Made by a program: the position numbers and the translations under genes
Shown: in pieces, positions 39,359 through 53,000 of the stretch
Numbering within the stretch: position 1 is the stretch's first letter
Layout of the letters: the number at the start of each line of letters is the position of its first letter
DNA from: Xiphias gladius
Taxonomy: Eukaryota > Chordata > Actinopteri > Istiophoriformes > Xiphiidae
DNA: 64,000 nt
Direction: 5' to 3'
Assembly: GCF_016859285.1 (NCBI RefSeq)
Contig: NC_053401.1
Location: 6,950,469-7,014,468 of the forward strand
The notes under the pieces: generated by a model
What the model was told of the DNA's origin: nothing
The model's input: only the letters and a program-made list of their open reading frames with translations
The model's database searches: none

Positions 39359-41054
39359 TGTGTGTGTGTGTGTATATGCATATGTATATGTATATATATA
39401 TATACATATAAGCACACACACACATTTTAATGTACTGCATTCAGCTCTGTCGGCTTTACATGCATTATTTAGTCTTTTCCACTGCCCCTCAAGGGACTTT
39501 GAATGGACCGCCTCCTTGTTTTGTTCCAGGGGGAGAGCCTGAAACATGCAGCACCATTTGCCTCCCATGTATTAAATTGCTAATAGCCTATAACAGAGCA
39601 CATTTACACCTTGAACTGTGTCCAAAGAGTAGAGTCTATTTGTTTATAATGATGGTGGCACTTTGGTAAACACGAAGGTGGACCAAGTTTACATGTACAT
39701 GCAATTTGCAGGGCACAGTCTTTGAAAAGCTCTTCAGTATGCAGGTGGACTGGTTTGTGCTCTTGACAGGAAAGAGCACTAAGGTCATTATGCTTGGTAA
39801 CAAGAGTCTTTTGTGTTGACTGAATTGTGACTTAATTGTCAGTCACTGGTTAATACCTTTTATTGTTTTTTGGTATTGTGTTGTCCGTCTTACTCATTAC
39901 ACAGTACCACAGCCAAGATTTGCATTGACTGCAGCACAGAGCCTATGGGTGGCATGTCCTTCATTGTCCTAGTTCTCTTAAGTTGTGTGTGTTGAGGCAA
40001 CGTATAAGCGTTTCGGAACATGACTCTGCAAGGCCTGGGCAGCATTAGCATCAACACTGACAAGAAATGACTAGAGGAGTAGTGATGTCATCTGTCTTTG
40101 GGCCTGCCATCTGATCTGCTTTGTTCTGGCCTGATTGGTCTGGCACCGAGTTGAAGCTGACGGTTGTCCAATCCTGCGCCATTTGGTGTAGTGATGTCAT
40201 GGTAAAAGTGCTTTGTGTCAGAAGCAGCGTCACCTTATATACTCTGTATGAGTACAGCTACAGTAGACTACGGTTATTATGTATGTCTAAATGATACTGG
40301 CTAGATTTTGTGTGCTCAGTTGCGGCATCATGCTGCTTCATCGGGATCAGCCAGGAATAGATTGTACTTCTCGCTAGCTTATACATACACACTGTAGGTG
40401 TGCTTACACAGCTACAGGCTATGTTGTGGGTGTCAACATGTCAGCTCAGCCTCCATGCTTAACTGTTGCATAGGACACACCGTCTGTCTGATACTGTCTG
40501 TGACCAGGACGAGCTTGTCTCACCGAGGTGGCACCACATCTTTACGGTTCACTGACTCAGAAGTCGGCAGTGGCTGTTCCTCCTCTGGCCAAGACAAGTG
40601 CACCGAGGCATGCATGACATATTCATCTAGACCGGCACTCAGTAGAGTGCATACCTCCGCTTAGGCAAAAAATGCCCTATCTTGCAATGTTAAGGAAAGT
40701 GAGGAAGGAATTCGTGGGTCCACCCCTTTGACTGGATCAACACCAAGATTTAATGGGTTCCTCCCTGGCCCAAGACCCGTCCCTCCACCAAGTTTGGTGC
40801 AGATAAACACAGCAATACGCAAACAAACAGACACAACCTCCTTGGCGGCGATAACTAGAAGAGACGGCCTTTTTGTACAGTGTGAGCTCTTAGAATAAAC
40901 CTTGTGTGTGCAAGGATGAGTTTGTGAATAGTATGTGTCCTGGCCGAATTGTTGGCATGCATATGTCCTGTGTTTTTCTAATGTGAGAGTGTTTTGTTGA
41001 AGTGTGTTAAAAGCGGGTCGAGCTTAGGCAGCCCCTGGGGGTGGGTTGACGACA

Positions 41055-41091
<37 letters not shown>

Positions 41092-44000
41092 TGCATTACA
41101 CACAAGTTTAGATCATCGACAAGACTGCGACCCAGAGCCAGACAGCGCAATATCCTATTACACACACTGACACACTCAGATACAGATGGATGGAGAAATA
41201 GCTCTGCACAGTTAGACAAGCTCGGTCACATTCTCTTTACTTTGCTCTCCCCGAGGAGAATTTTTCTCATGTCTCCACGTGAATGTGAAAGGTCAGACTC
41301 AGCTACAGAGCAGGGACGTGGAGCTGGTAGATATCCTGACACAGGATCTTAATTACAGGTGTTCCAATTGAAGAATGAGAGTTATACTTTGTGTGAATGA
41401 CTGGTCTAATAACAGAGAAAATGCTCTTTCCCTTCCTCACTTCCTTCCTTCATGCAGTCTTTCCATTGTTTCCGTCTGCCTTTCCAAGTTTCGTTTGCAA
41501 GCTTTCAAGGGTATGTTATCCCCTCTTATGATTTACTCCTCTTAACATGGGCTGATATGTAAATAAGTCCACAGATTGACAATTTTATCAAATGTTGTTT
41601 TTACAGACCATTATTCAGTTTGTTTGTAGTGATCTACCTCATGTCAAAAGGTGAAATGATCAACAAAAAATTAACCAGAAACCTTTTGGCAAAAAAAAAA
41701 TGCCCCAAAAAAACCCAGAGATTGAAATCTGAATATATGCAGGTTTTCCTTGTTGTCTTTTGGGGTTTTGGATGATTTGTTGGAGAAAACAAGCAATTTG
41801 AATATGGTAACATGGGCTTTGGGAAAATTTTCTTTCCTTTTCTTTCCTTTCCTTTTGTTTCCTTTCCTTTCCTTTCCTTCTCACAGCATCATGACTACAG
41901 AGTAAATTGCAGCTTATTACTGTCACAAGACCACAGGACTCTTGCTAATTATAGGCAGCATAATTCACATCCTGAGTCACACGGGACCGTAGAAAGTTTG
42001 ACCAGTTTGAGAGAGAGAGTTGCTTGATGTGAATAGGGCAAAGCTGTTGATAGAAAAACTGAAACAGAATGGGCCCCTTAGAATGAAAAGATTATCACTT
42101 CCCCATCTAATGGAAAGAGTTCTTGGCCCGGAAGATTAGGCTTATAGAGAGGCTGGTATGTGAGGGTTATTTTGGGGTTAAGTCGGGACGTTGTAGGGGA
42201 GTTGACACGATGGCTTCAGTCCGGCATATTCCTCTTAACCTCTCTCTTTTTTAGGGCTTAATTGTGAACGTTTAGGATCCAGTTTTCCATCCTGTCAGTG
42301 TTGCTTTTAGCATTTTATATGATTTAATAAAGATGACGCATGGGTTTTTGAAAATCGTAGCACCACCAACTGGATCCCGGATTTTATCCTTTAAATTTTC
42401 AATCAGTGAAAAGAGGAGACCGTTTAGTTTAGGGAACAATTTTTAGCCCTTCGTCAGCTAAGATTGAGCATAAGGGATTGTAACCCAGTAGATTGAATGT
42501 GCTATCCAGTGTGTTCAAGTATAACAAGTCCCTTCTTTTCATCAGTGGAGGTTTAGTGCCTATTGCTGCGTGAGAGATAGGTCCATTGCTGCTGTGTGTA
42601 TTTGTCATCATGACCCTTGACTTTTTCCATCCTGCAGTAGCTGTGTGATGATGCACTATGGTGATGAACTCCACTATTCCCAGTGTTAGTGCTCGCTGCT
42701 GGTGGGAAGTCTATTATGGCATGAGTCATGACTCTGGCGCCCTGCTGTGGGTGTCCACTTGTTTGTGCGTGTGTTTGTGCGTGTGTGTGTGCGTGTGTGT
42801 GTGTGAGTGAGAGCAACATTTGGACAGGGTCCCTCCAGGCCTTGGCACCCTCTGCTGCTGTGTAACTGGGGTCTTGGATTGTTTTCTCCTTCACGCTAAC
42901 CTTTTCGCCGTCTCCTCAGGGTCATAAATATTCCAGGACTCTCGGGCCTGTGCTGCCAATACAAACTTCACTTCACTTCAATTTGACAGCTTCCCTGCAT
43001 GTATTTAAATTTTAGTCCCTGTTGACGTGTGTGGAGGTGTTTTGTGGGAGTTTGTGCATGTAGGCTAGAAAGTAAATCCAGTAATCCTCCTCGATGATAA
43101 CATTGAGGTGACGCAGTCTTTTTAACAAGTGCTCTGTTTGGGCTGCACAATTTATTTTTGTCTTCGATTCAACATATGTTTTCACGACAATCAATATCGC
43201 AAAGAGCTGCAATATCAGAGCAGTGGGGATTCAGAAAGCAGAAAACTTGAGTCAGCAAAAGAAAATACCTTTTTCATGAACATACCAGACATGCTTGTGC
43301 TTTTTCTTAATTTAATATCTGCTGTTATCATTGCCAGAAATACAGTATATTACATAAGAAGATAACATTCACTCAAATTATTTCAACTCTACACATTACA
43401 GTTTTTTTTACTGGCATATCTATTGGTCGTATCACAACTTCAGAATCTCATGCCGCCTAGTCATCTAAAAATAAAAATAGAAAGACGTGCCAATAAAGAC
43501 GCCTGTGCTGTATTATACACAACATTAAAACCCAACAGGTAAGCAGAGACAGTCTGGTGCAACAGAGCGTCGCTTCTGCCTCTAATGTCGTTAATGGTTC
43601 ATTTTATCTATCTGTAATAAAGCTTGGCTTATTAGAGCAGGCTTTTTAATAAAAGGCTGATTCCTAAAACTATAATTTCATGTTAATATTAAAAGATGGT
43701 AGACAACAGCAACTAATAATCAGGAAAAGGCTCATGAATGTGGACTCATGTAATTTTTAAGCGGTTGTTATAAGGTTTTTATTAGATTTTCCAACACGCC
43801 CACACTGTAGGCAGTCAGGCTCCAAACGCTGCAGAGCTACTGTCCTCTAAAAGGAGTGCAGGCATGGAATAGATAACATATCATCTCTGACAAGCTGAAA
43901 AGAAAAAAAAAGGTTGATATCAGCAATATTAGATTACATTTGATGAAGTTGCTCCATATAAACTAGTAGAAAGACTTGTTTTAAAATGAAGTCGTTTGAC

Positions 44001-47000
44001 GACATCCATGTTAAACAAATGAACTGAGGTTTTTACAGCTTTTAGAAACAATTTAATGTGATTTCATGTAATTTACTGGATTGTGTTAGTGTGCCACATT
44101 TACCACTGGTATCTAGTAAGCTTAAGTTGGCGTTTTTGTAGGTTTTGCCTCCTGGTCTTTAACTGAATAAAGTGCCTTGATGTCCATTCAGGAATACTGA
44201 CTTTATTGAAAGGGGCAGTCGGACTGTTCCTGCAGACTCATTACAGTCTGCTGTTGACACTGAATGGGCTAGTGAAGGATTTAGAGGCCCATTTAAATGT
44301 CACATTCTCCATTTTTGTTGTTGAGCCAAGTTTGCTGCTTGGTCAAATGAGCACTGGCAGGAGAGAATGTGGTAACATCCCAGATCCCCTCTTTTTTTCT
44401 GGTAAGCCACATTCCCGATTCCCAAGAGAGTGCCCCGAGGATGCTCCCCCTCTTTCTTTCTTTTTTTAAATCTTTTTTTTCTGTCTTTCTCTTTCCGTCT
44501 GTCTGTTTCTCTTTATTTCTTTCTCCCTTTATGTTGCCACAGTCCTGGTTGCTAAAACAAGCTGGATTGTCTGAGTCACTCTGGCCATCTTCCCTCAGGC
44601 TCCTCTCTTTCTGGCACTGATGTCATCAGGCTGCACCACGAATGCACCGTCAGAGATCAGGAAAAAGCTGGTAGTCTCTAACTTTCCACTTGCAGACATC
44701 AGTATAAAGTGTGGCGGACTAACGTCTGCTCTTACTGTGTTGTGGATAAAGGGGAAAAAGCTGCAATATCAGCCTACTGTGGTAGACATTTTTAAGTTGA
44801 TTATGGCAAAATTGAACTCAAAAAGTATTTAAAAGGAAAAACAGGCTTGAGCAACAACAAAACAGTGCTATTATTTATTTAATCATTTTTAATTTATAGT
44901 GATCCATCTACCTACACGATTTCTCCCTCAAAAAATAAGCCAGTGCACGAGTAACAGGTTAAAATGAACTTTTACAGAGAGGAATATGGGCATGTTTTTT
45001 ACTGTTGAGTGGTTAATTTTGTCTTTGACAGGCAGGCAGACCCGTCTCAAGCCAGTAGTTCGTTCTAATCTCTTTATGGGCCTGGATTTAGTCCGGTGAG
45101 CCCGGCCCTGCTGACTGGAAGGATGGCTGAAGTCTATAAGAGGAGCGATAAAAGGAAAAGATGACAGTGTGTGAACGTAATACCCTCCGTCTCTTGCTGT
45201 TGTTCTCAGTAATGAGTAGGATCTCTGTCTGTGTAACTTAGCTTATTTAGCCTTAGTAGCCTTGATATTGTACAGCTGATCGACACATTATTTTTTGATT
45301 ACAGTATTGCTTTATTTCTGACTTTGGGAGAAGAGGAGAGGAAGCAAGAGGTTCCCCAGGGGTGGCTGAGAAGCCGGATAAGGAGCGAGAGAGGGAGCGA
45401 AGTCAGCTGGCTAGCTGGCTGATACTTGATCAGCAGCAGCAGGAATGAATATTTCACTGGTCACAAGGCTGACACACTCCAGCAACAACACCCATCCGAG
45501 GGGACAGACTAACTGCATGTCTGTGTCTGAGTGTATGGCCGTGTTAGCACATGTGCACATAATATTATTTGTGTTTAGTCAGTGAGAGAGTGTGTTGTGT
45601 GACTTGTTCTTTTGTTCCGCTGTGCTGAGTCTGAGTTTATGTGTGCCGCTACCGCTGAATAATTTACGGGGATGTTGAATCAAGGAAGAATGTAACACTG
45701 CCAGGAGAAGGTGTTGAGTGGAAAAGAAGCAGGAATTTGACAGACTCAGTGATTAAAAACATGGGCAGCTGAGTCACCAAGCTCGGTTCATTGGACAAAG
45801 TTTCTTTCACACTGCAGATACTGACTCTCTGTGCACCCTGCTTTGTCTCCTGATGCCCTTCCCTCAGTGAAGCCTCAGACAAGTAACTGGATAGTCTCCC
45901 GAAGACTGTCCAGTTACTGAGTGGCTCTGTAATCATACATCACCACTTTTTGATAGCTGATAATGCAAATGGTCTTCTTGGTGCACCTGCGACTTTATTG
46001 CAGTAACAGCATTTGTTATTAGGGACCGAGCCAACTGGTTCTGGTGCCGATTACTCACCTTATTTAGCTGATCAGATATCGCCCATAACGTAATCAAGCC
46101 ACATACATTTCAGTTTCTTAGGTAGTGTCTTTTATAAAATTCAGTGTTTTCACTATCAGGCACGACATAATTTAGTCGCCGTATGCCGCCAACTCAGTTT
46201 TTAGGGCCATAGCAATCCCTGGTCTCTTCGTACCTTACATAACAATTATTCTAGTTAATTCTACATGGTGAGTTATACAAATTTTAAATTTGGGAGCTGA
46301 GAACAATGCTATCAGATTTGTACTCTGTACCTGTAGATGCCCTGAGTTTAGGTACTGGAATCAGTATGAGGAGGGGTAATTCCTGCATCCCTAACTGAAG
46401 TCCTGTTGAATGTGTGTCAGATATCTCGGTGGTGATGGTTGTATGCACTTACTATGATGTGAGTGCTGTTTTTTTTCACTGAATCTTATTTTTTACTGTG
46501 TTATATTATTTTGTTTTAGGGGTTTTAGGTATTGAACGTCAGTGCTTTTTGATACCAGCCAAAATGCGAGCCTGTCACCAAGTATCAATCCGTCAAGTAC
46601 TCAAAAGATGGCGTTGAATGCTTTGTCAGCTTCTTAGTCTCTTCTACTAATTCCTCGATCAGGGATGTATCCCAAAAAAGTGGGTTGAATGAAAACTCTT
46701 TGAGTTTGCTAACCCTGAGTTGAGGGAACCCCTGAGTTTCCTCTTCCAGAAACGGAGATCACTCTGAGTCAGTTACTGTGGTAACTTACTCTGTGAACCT
46801 AACCTGCTGGCTGGCAGGTTTTCTTCAACAAACCCTCAGTTTTCTCTCTGTTTCCTCCTGCTGAGAAATCCTGAAGCAGCCGTCAGACACGCCGCTTAAT
46901 TTCCTCATTCATATAGTCGATATCAAAGTGCATACATGGGAGCACATTCATTTGCAGAAGACTAAAATCCCAGTTGGATGTTTACTTTACTGATATCTCC

Positions 47001-50000
47001 TATTTACTTATATTTACTTTATGTGATATTTCAGAGGTAGGATGATTGTAATGCAGCAGATAAGACTTTCAACATTCATCACAGTGTACATTAGCAGGGC
47101 AGTAGGATACTAATGCCCCAGGCTGTTGTCTAGATGTCATGGCCTTGATAATCAGGTCACAGTGTCAGTAATGTGTGTTAGTTGTGAAACTGAGCTTTGA
47201 TCTAGCCCTATTTAGGCACATACTGTAAGTGTGTGAGAGATCTAATAGGCAACAAGATTAAGCCTACCTGACCTGTGTGTGTGTGTTTTTTTTTTTTTTT
47301 TTTTTTTTAAAGGGAGTGAGTGTTTTTTAACACTATCGTTTTAAATCTAGCGCTACTTTAGTACTTAAGCTATCAGATATAATTACTTTGCTGCGTTGTT
47401 GGTTGAAAACCAAACCACCAAACCCACTGGCAGTGTCGCTGGAGTTCAGACGTGAATACGTACGGTGTTCTTGACCTCTCTACGTCACATAGTTGAGGCT
47501 GTGTGGCTCTTTACAGCTGGAGAATGTGAAATCAATACAATCCACGTTTTAAGAGATTCCAATAGACTGGTCTGTGGAGATGCACAGGTCAATACACCAT
47601 TTGGTATCTGACCAATCTGCTAAATATTAACCAAGAATCAGACTGTGAATGGGTGCAGTAAACACTCCGGTCATGGACACTGAGTTTATGACTTCAAGTC
47701 TGTTTGCACTAGCTAAAGAGCAAATAGACTAAACACACAGAATCATTGCATATATACACAGCGTGTCCACATAAGTTTACCCAAGGCACTGAGATTAGAA
47801 ATATAAATATTGGCTTCTGCCTTTTAATTTAATAGTTTAGAGTTTAGTTTTGGTACTTCATTCCCTGAGGAGTACACCTTGTCACACACACATTCTGCCT
47901 AGCATGAATGTCACAAACAGCAAATCTGTGCGGCAACGTATAATGTAGTGTCAAACCAAGGACTTAACCTCATCTCTTACTGTATCAGACTGTTTGTTCT
48001 CTTTCTTTCTGCCTTAAAATCCACTATATTGCAGCTCAGGAGCTGTTTTCATTATGAAAACCTCAAACACTCTGTACCCTGATCCTCTCTCCCCCAGGTC
48101 ATCAGATTAAGCTGTAACTCTGGAAACAAATCAAACGAGTGCAGTTAACAAAGCCTCAATGAACACACAAACATATTTTACTGAACTTTGGTTTGAGCTT
48201 AATGGATTATTTATTTCCATTCTGGTATCTGAGTTAATTGTCCTATAGTATGACTTCAATTGCCTAAATGATGGGCATATTTGTGAGTGTACTGTTAGAA
48301 AGAAGTGGGCTTTGTTCTTAAATATAATTTATTCTGAAACCAATGGCTTTGGCTTGGTAGAAAATTACTATGGAGAAACATTTTGCCCGATAACTTCTTT
48401 TAAAAACACGCACTTGAAAACGTGATGTGTGTGTTGCATTGGAAGGGCACCCCTCTATCCTCATCCATCACACCAAAAGCCAGTTGGGGTTTATTTGGCC
48501 GGCCACTCGCTTTGCCAATAACCTGTTTGTATAAATATTTCTCAGGCTCAAAGCTGCACTTCTCATTTGTGTCCCGTAGGTTTGCTAAGAACCTGTCGCC
48601 GGACAAGATCAACCTCAGCACGCTGAAGGGGGAGGGCCAGCTCACCAACCTGGAACTGGATGAGGAGGTTCTTCAGAGCCTGCTGGACCTGCCCACCTGG
48701 CTGGCCATCAACCGTGTGGAATGCAATAAGGCCGCCATCCGGGTGAGGGAAACAGTCATATATTGAATTTGTGCAATTTAAAGGAATAGTTTGACATTTT
48801 GGGAAAAACAACTTTTTGCTTTCTGGTGGAGACTTAGATCAGAAAATCAATCCAACTCCCCTGCTTTACTGTAAATATGAAGCTACAGCCAGCAGCGGCT
48901 AGGTTATCTTAGAATAAAGCTTTTGAAACAGGGGAGATAGCTAGTTACAGGAAGTTATATCTTGTTTGTTTTTAATACAAACAAAAACTGAAATGCAAAA
49001 ACAACAGGTGGTTATGTGTCTGACTATTTCTCAACCAGGCAGAGTAACTTCCTGGAGTCTCCACTGGTTTCCTTACAACTGCTCCGATCCAAGAAATAGT
49101 CGAGCACGTAAAACGGCAAATTGTTGCTTTTACACTTCGATTTTTGTTAAAAAATTAAACATGATATCACATATTAATTAGTGAAGGGCTGGTGGGCGGA
49201 TATTTTTAACGTCAGACAGAGCCAGGCTAGCTTTTTTCCCCCATGTTTGCAGTCTTCACGCTAAGAAAAGCTCACTGACTATTGGATGTAACTTTATATT
49301 TAACAGACAGATATTTGAATGGAATCAATCTTCTCATATAACTCTTTGACAGAAAACAAATAAGCGTATTTCCCAAAATGTCAAACTTTTGCTTTAAAGC
49401 TTTATTGCTTGAAGGTGTAAGCTCACTAAATCAGACTTTGTCAATTTCCTTATTGCTATTGTTGAAACTAAAGTACAGAGATAAGATGTATTTGCTGACT
49501 CACATATAATTTGCATACAAAACTGATTCATATGGCTTGATTTCAGGCCTAAAGCAAATAAAACCTAGAAAACAATATAATAACTGTCCTCTTTTTATGC
49601 ACAGACAGACACAATAATCAGGATGTAATGTAGGTGTAGACACACCTGTTAACAACCATGTTGTACCAAAACCCAATGACTCTTTGCACTACGCACACTG
49701 TTCGCTGGAGCTGTCTGATGCCCCCGGTGTGGTCATGGTCATAAGCCAAGTGCCATGTGTAAGAGCGGATTCTGACACGCCCTGGAAACAGTGAATGGAG
49801 CTGCATAATTTCCATCATAACTGGACTTTTTTTCAGACCAAGGTCCACTTTCCACCTCTCCTTTTCCTCCTCCAACTCATTACTTTCTCTTTGGCCTCAG
49901 AGTGTTCATTCCTTAGCTCTTAACCTAATTTCTCAACATCTGTCTTCATGTTCCAGTCCCCCTTTCAGTGGTTATTACGTCAATGCTAGTCTGAATAACA

Positions 50001-53000
50001 TAAAAAAACATTCTACAACTATTTTTGCCATCCTGTTATTTGTTCGTGATTTCTGCATATGTCCTTGTGTGCCATCTTTCTCAACTTATTTGCTTTGTCA
50101 CTGACAGTGTGTGTAATTCTAATGCAGTATTGCAGCTATAATACCCACGTCATTTACAGTAAGTGTGCATAGAGTGTCAGATTTCCCAGTAAAGAGTGGA
50201 GCTGGTGAATTGAAACCCGCAGTACTGCCTGTCTCCATCTTGATGGTTATTTCAGTGTTTACAGTTAAACTGCTAAAAAAAAAGAAAGAAGAGAGAACAG
50301 AGATGTGTATCTCACTTCCTCACTTGTTACATCCCCAACTAATCTCTGTGTTCCGTAAACAGAGGAGCTCATACCAACACTCTCACCTCTTCATGTTAAA
50401 GACTGTCACACACAAATTAACAGTAAATAAAAGTTGCTTTATCGATTGACCTTGTTGGATAAAGTTTACAAAATCAGCTCTGTAGCAGCAGGTGATGCTC
50501 TCGCAGTCATACACACACTCATAAATGCATACACTGAAGTGAACTGCAATAAATGCTTCTGGTGTGATGAATCAGAGTGACGGACATGAGCTGACACCCC
50601 CTTCTGGCTCCTGATAGTATTTCTGCATGTGAATGAAATGTGTCTTATTCAATTAGAGGTACACATCCGAAGAACTTTCTCACTAATTGATTCATTCACG
50701 TCTCGAAGAACGTGTTGCTCAGTGGGAAAAACTGCAAGTGAGCATGAGCATTTAATCTCTTTTGCTATATAATTTGACACAGACTTGAATCTAGAGGCTG
50801 CGTGTTGGGGATTAATGGAGCTCTGGAGCTCCAAGAACTGCCAGTCATTCTAGACACATTGATTTTTCTTTTCCTTCCTCCATCTATGAGCTACCTTTCC
50901 TGCCGTTTTGACTTGATCTAATTTTGTGCGGCACTGTTGTGTTTAATTTGACTGTCTGTCCCACTGACTGGTAATTCAGTAAAAATGTTGGGAGGACCAA
51001 AAAGCCAAAGGCTTTTTGTAGGGATCAACAAGCTAAGCTTTTCGATGAGGCTGAAAAGCTGAGCCAGTGTTCTCTTCTCATTCACAGATACCATGGACAA
51101 AGTTGAAGACTCACCCAATCTCTTTGGTAAGTTTCACCTACTACACCTGTTGCCCACATAATTAAAACAGGTCATTAGTAAGTTTTTGTTTCGACATTTT
51201 TTTTGTCATTTAAGTCACTGAATCTTCAAAATGTCCGTTTACAAATAGGTATAACAATTTAACAGAAAAATTCAAACTGATTTTTGTTTTACAAGGTAAC
51301 AGCACAGATTAACCACCAATGCTCCTGCATAATTTCCTTATTGTCCATTAAATGTTAAATGATGCAGTTTATCACAAGGTGAAGAGCAGGAGACCACTGA
51401 AGGTGTTGTAGTAATAGCCGTCGTCCTAGAGCACCCGGTTTGCGTACAGCTTCACAAACAGGCCTCCTGCTGCACCACAGCCGCATTGTCTAGGCTGTCG
51501 TCACCCACAGTGTCCCAGGCAGAAACCACCCCCTGGCTGTTTCTTCGGCAGCGACGCAGCGTAGTTGGGCTGTCAGGAGTTGTTGTTGTACATGGTGTAG
51601 CTGAAGTAGTACATCCCCCCCGGGCCATGGTGGCGAAGACGCTAGTGGCAGGATGGTAGCCGCTGCCGAAGTTCTGAGCTTCCACCCACTGAGCGGTTAA
51701 TGCCACCTTTGACACACTTGAGGTTGTGACGTATACGAGTGCATTCAGCTGCTTGTCCTGAGCGTTGTTTTCTCTTTCATTGCTCCTCCACCTGGTTATT
51801 TAGGATTACAAGTTGCTTTCGAACGGCCATTTTCTGCATCATTGCGCCGAGATTTGCTCAAGCGTGCTTTGTGTCTGCGTCATGGCTGCCAGCTTCTCCC
51901 TTATGGCAGCCACCTTGCTGAGCAGGGCGCAGGTGTCAGGTTGACAGACCGCCAGGCTGGTCCCAGCCCCCAGGTGTCTGTAATCCCAGCACACAGGCTG
52001 CTGGAAACCAACAACAATACAACGGAACATGTGCTCCATTTTCAAACACTTGTCTCAATAAAATGTAGTGTGTGTGAGTCCTTATATATACTTCCAGTAC
52101 CTGGTTTGTCGCAACAGTTCTGGCACGCTGTTTTGATTAATATATTATAACAACAATACATCAGGGGAACAGAAACTTATCACAGCACTATTTATGAAAA
52201 ATTTACCAGGATTATCAGGACCACACTGTATACAAGCATTGTGTTAAAAGGTGGAACAATAACAATTTCAGTGATCTGCTCTTAGTCACTATACTGAAGA
52301 CAATGGTGTCACACCTCCAACGATAGCAAGGCTTTGGAAATATTATACAACAGAATCAAAAGGAGAGCCTATATTCTTTAGGGGAGGCTACTGCATGAAG
52401 GTGGTACAGCGACGAAAGGCTTGTTGTTGGTGTAATTCATGGGGTTTCAAGGATTTCTTTTATCTTGGTAGACATGCTATCACTTGTGTGTAAGTCAACG
52501 GTATGTAGGCAGCTCCCACATCTCCATCCTCCATCCATTTTCCGCTGTCACAGTGGCAACGGGCCGAACAAGCTGCAACAGCCTTCCTTCCACTCATGTT
52601 GACTAGTTGAAGTATACGGCCAATGCTTTTGCAGTCTAACATTGAAATTGGTTGTCTGACACACTTATCTTACAATGAGAAAAACAGTAGAAAAATAAAA
52701 TGATGTTTTGCAAAATAAATGACTTAAAGCCAGAACAGGATAATGTAGGTTGTTGGAAATGGCCTCAGCAATCTGACAATATACCTGTGAATAATCATAT
52801 AAAAGAGAAGAAAAACATGCGTTGTGAGGGTGATGATAAAGATACATGTATATATCAGCCAACAACAGAATCAAAACATAAGAATATAGTTTATTGCAGG
52901 CATTGTTTATTTTGCTCCATATCCAAGCCTATGACTTGCTTACTGTTACAGACCCTGGATAAAGTGGTGATGGAGATGAGTACCTGTGATGAGCCCCGTC

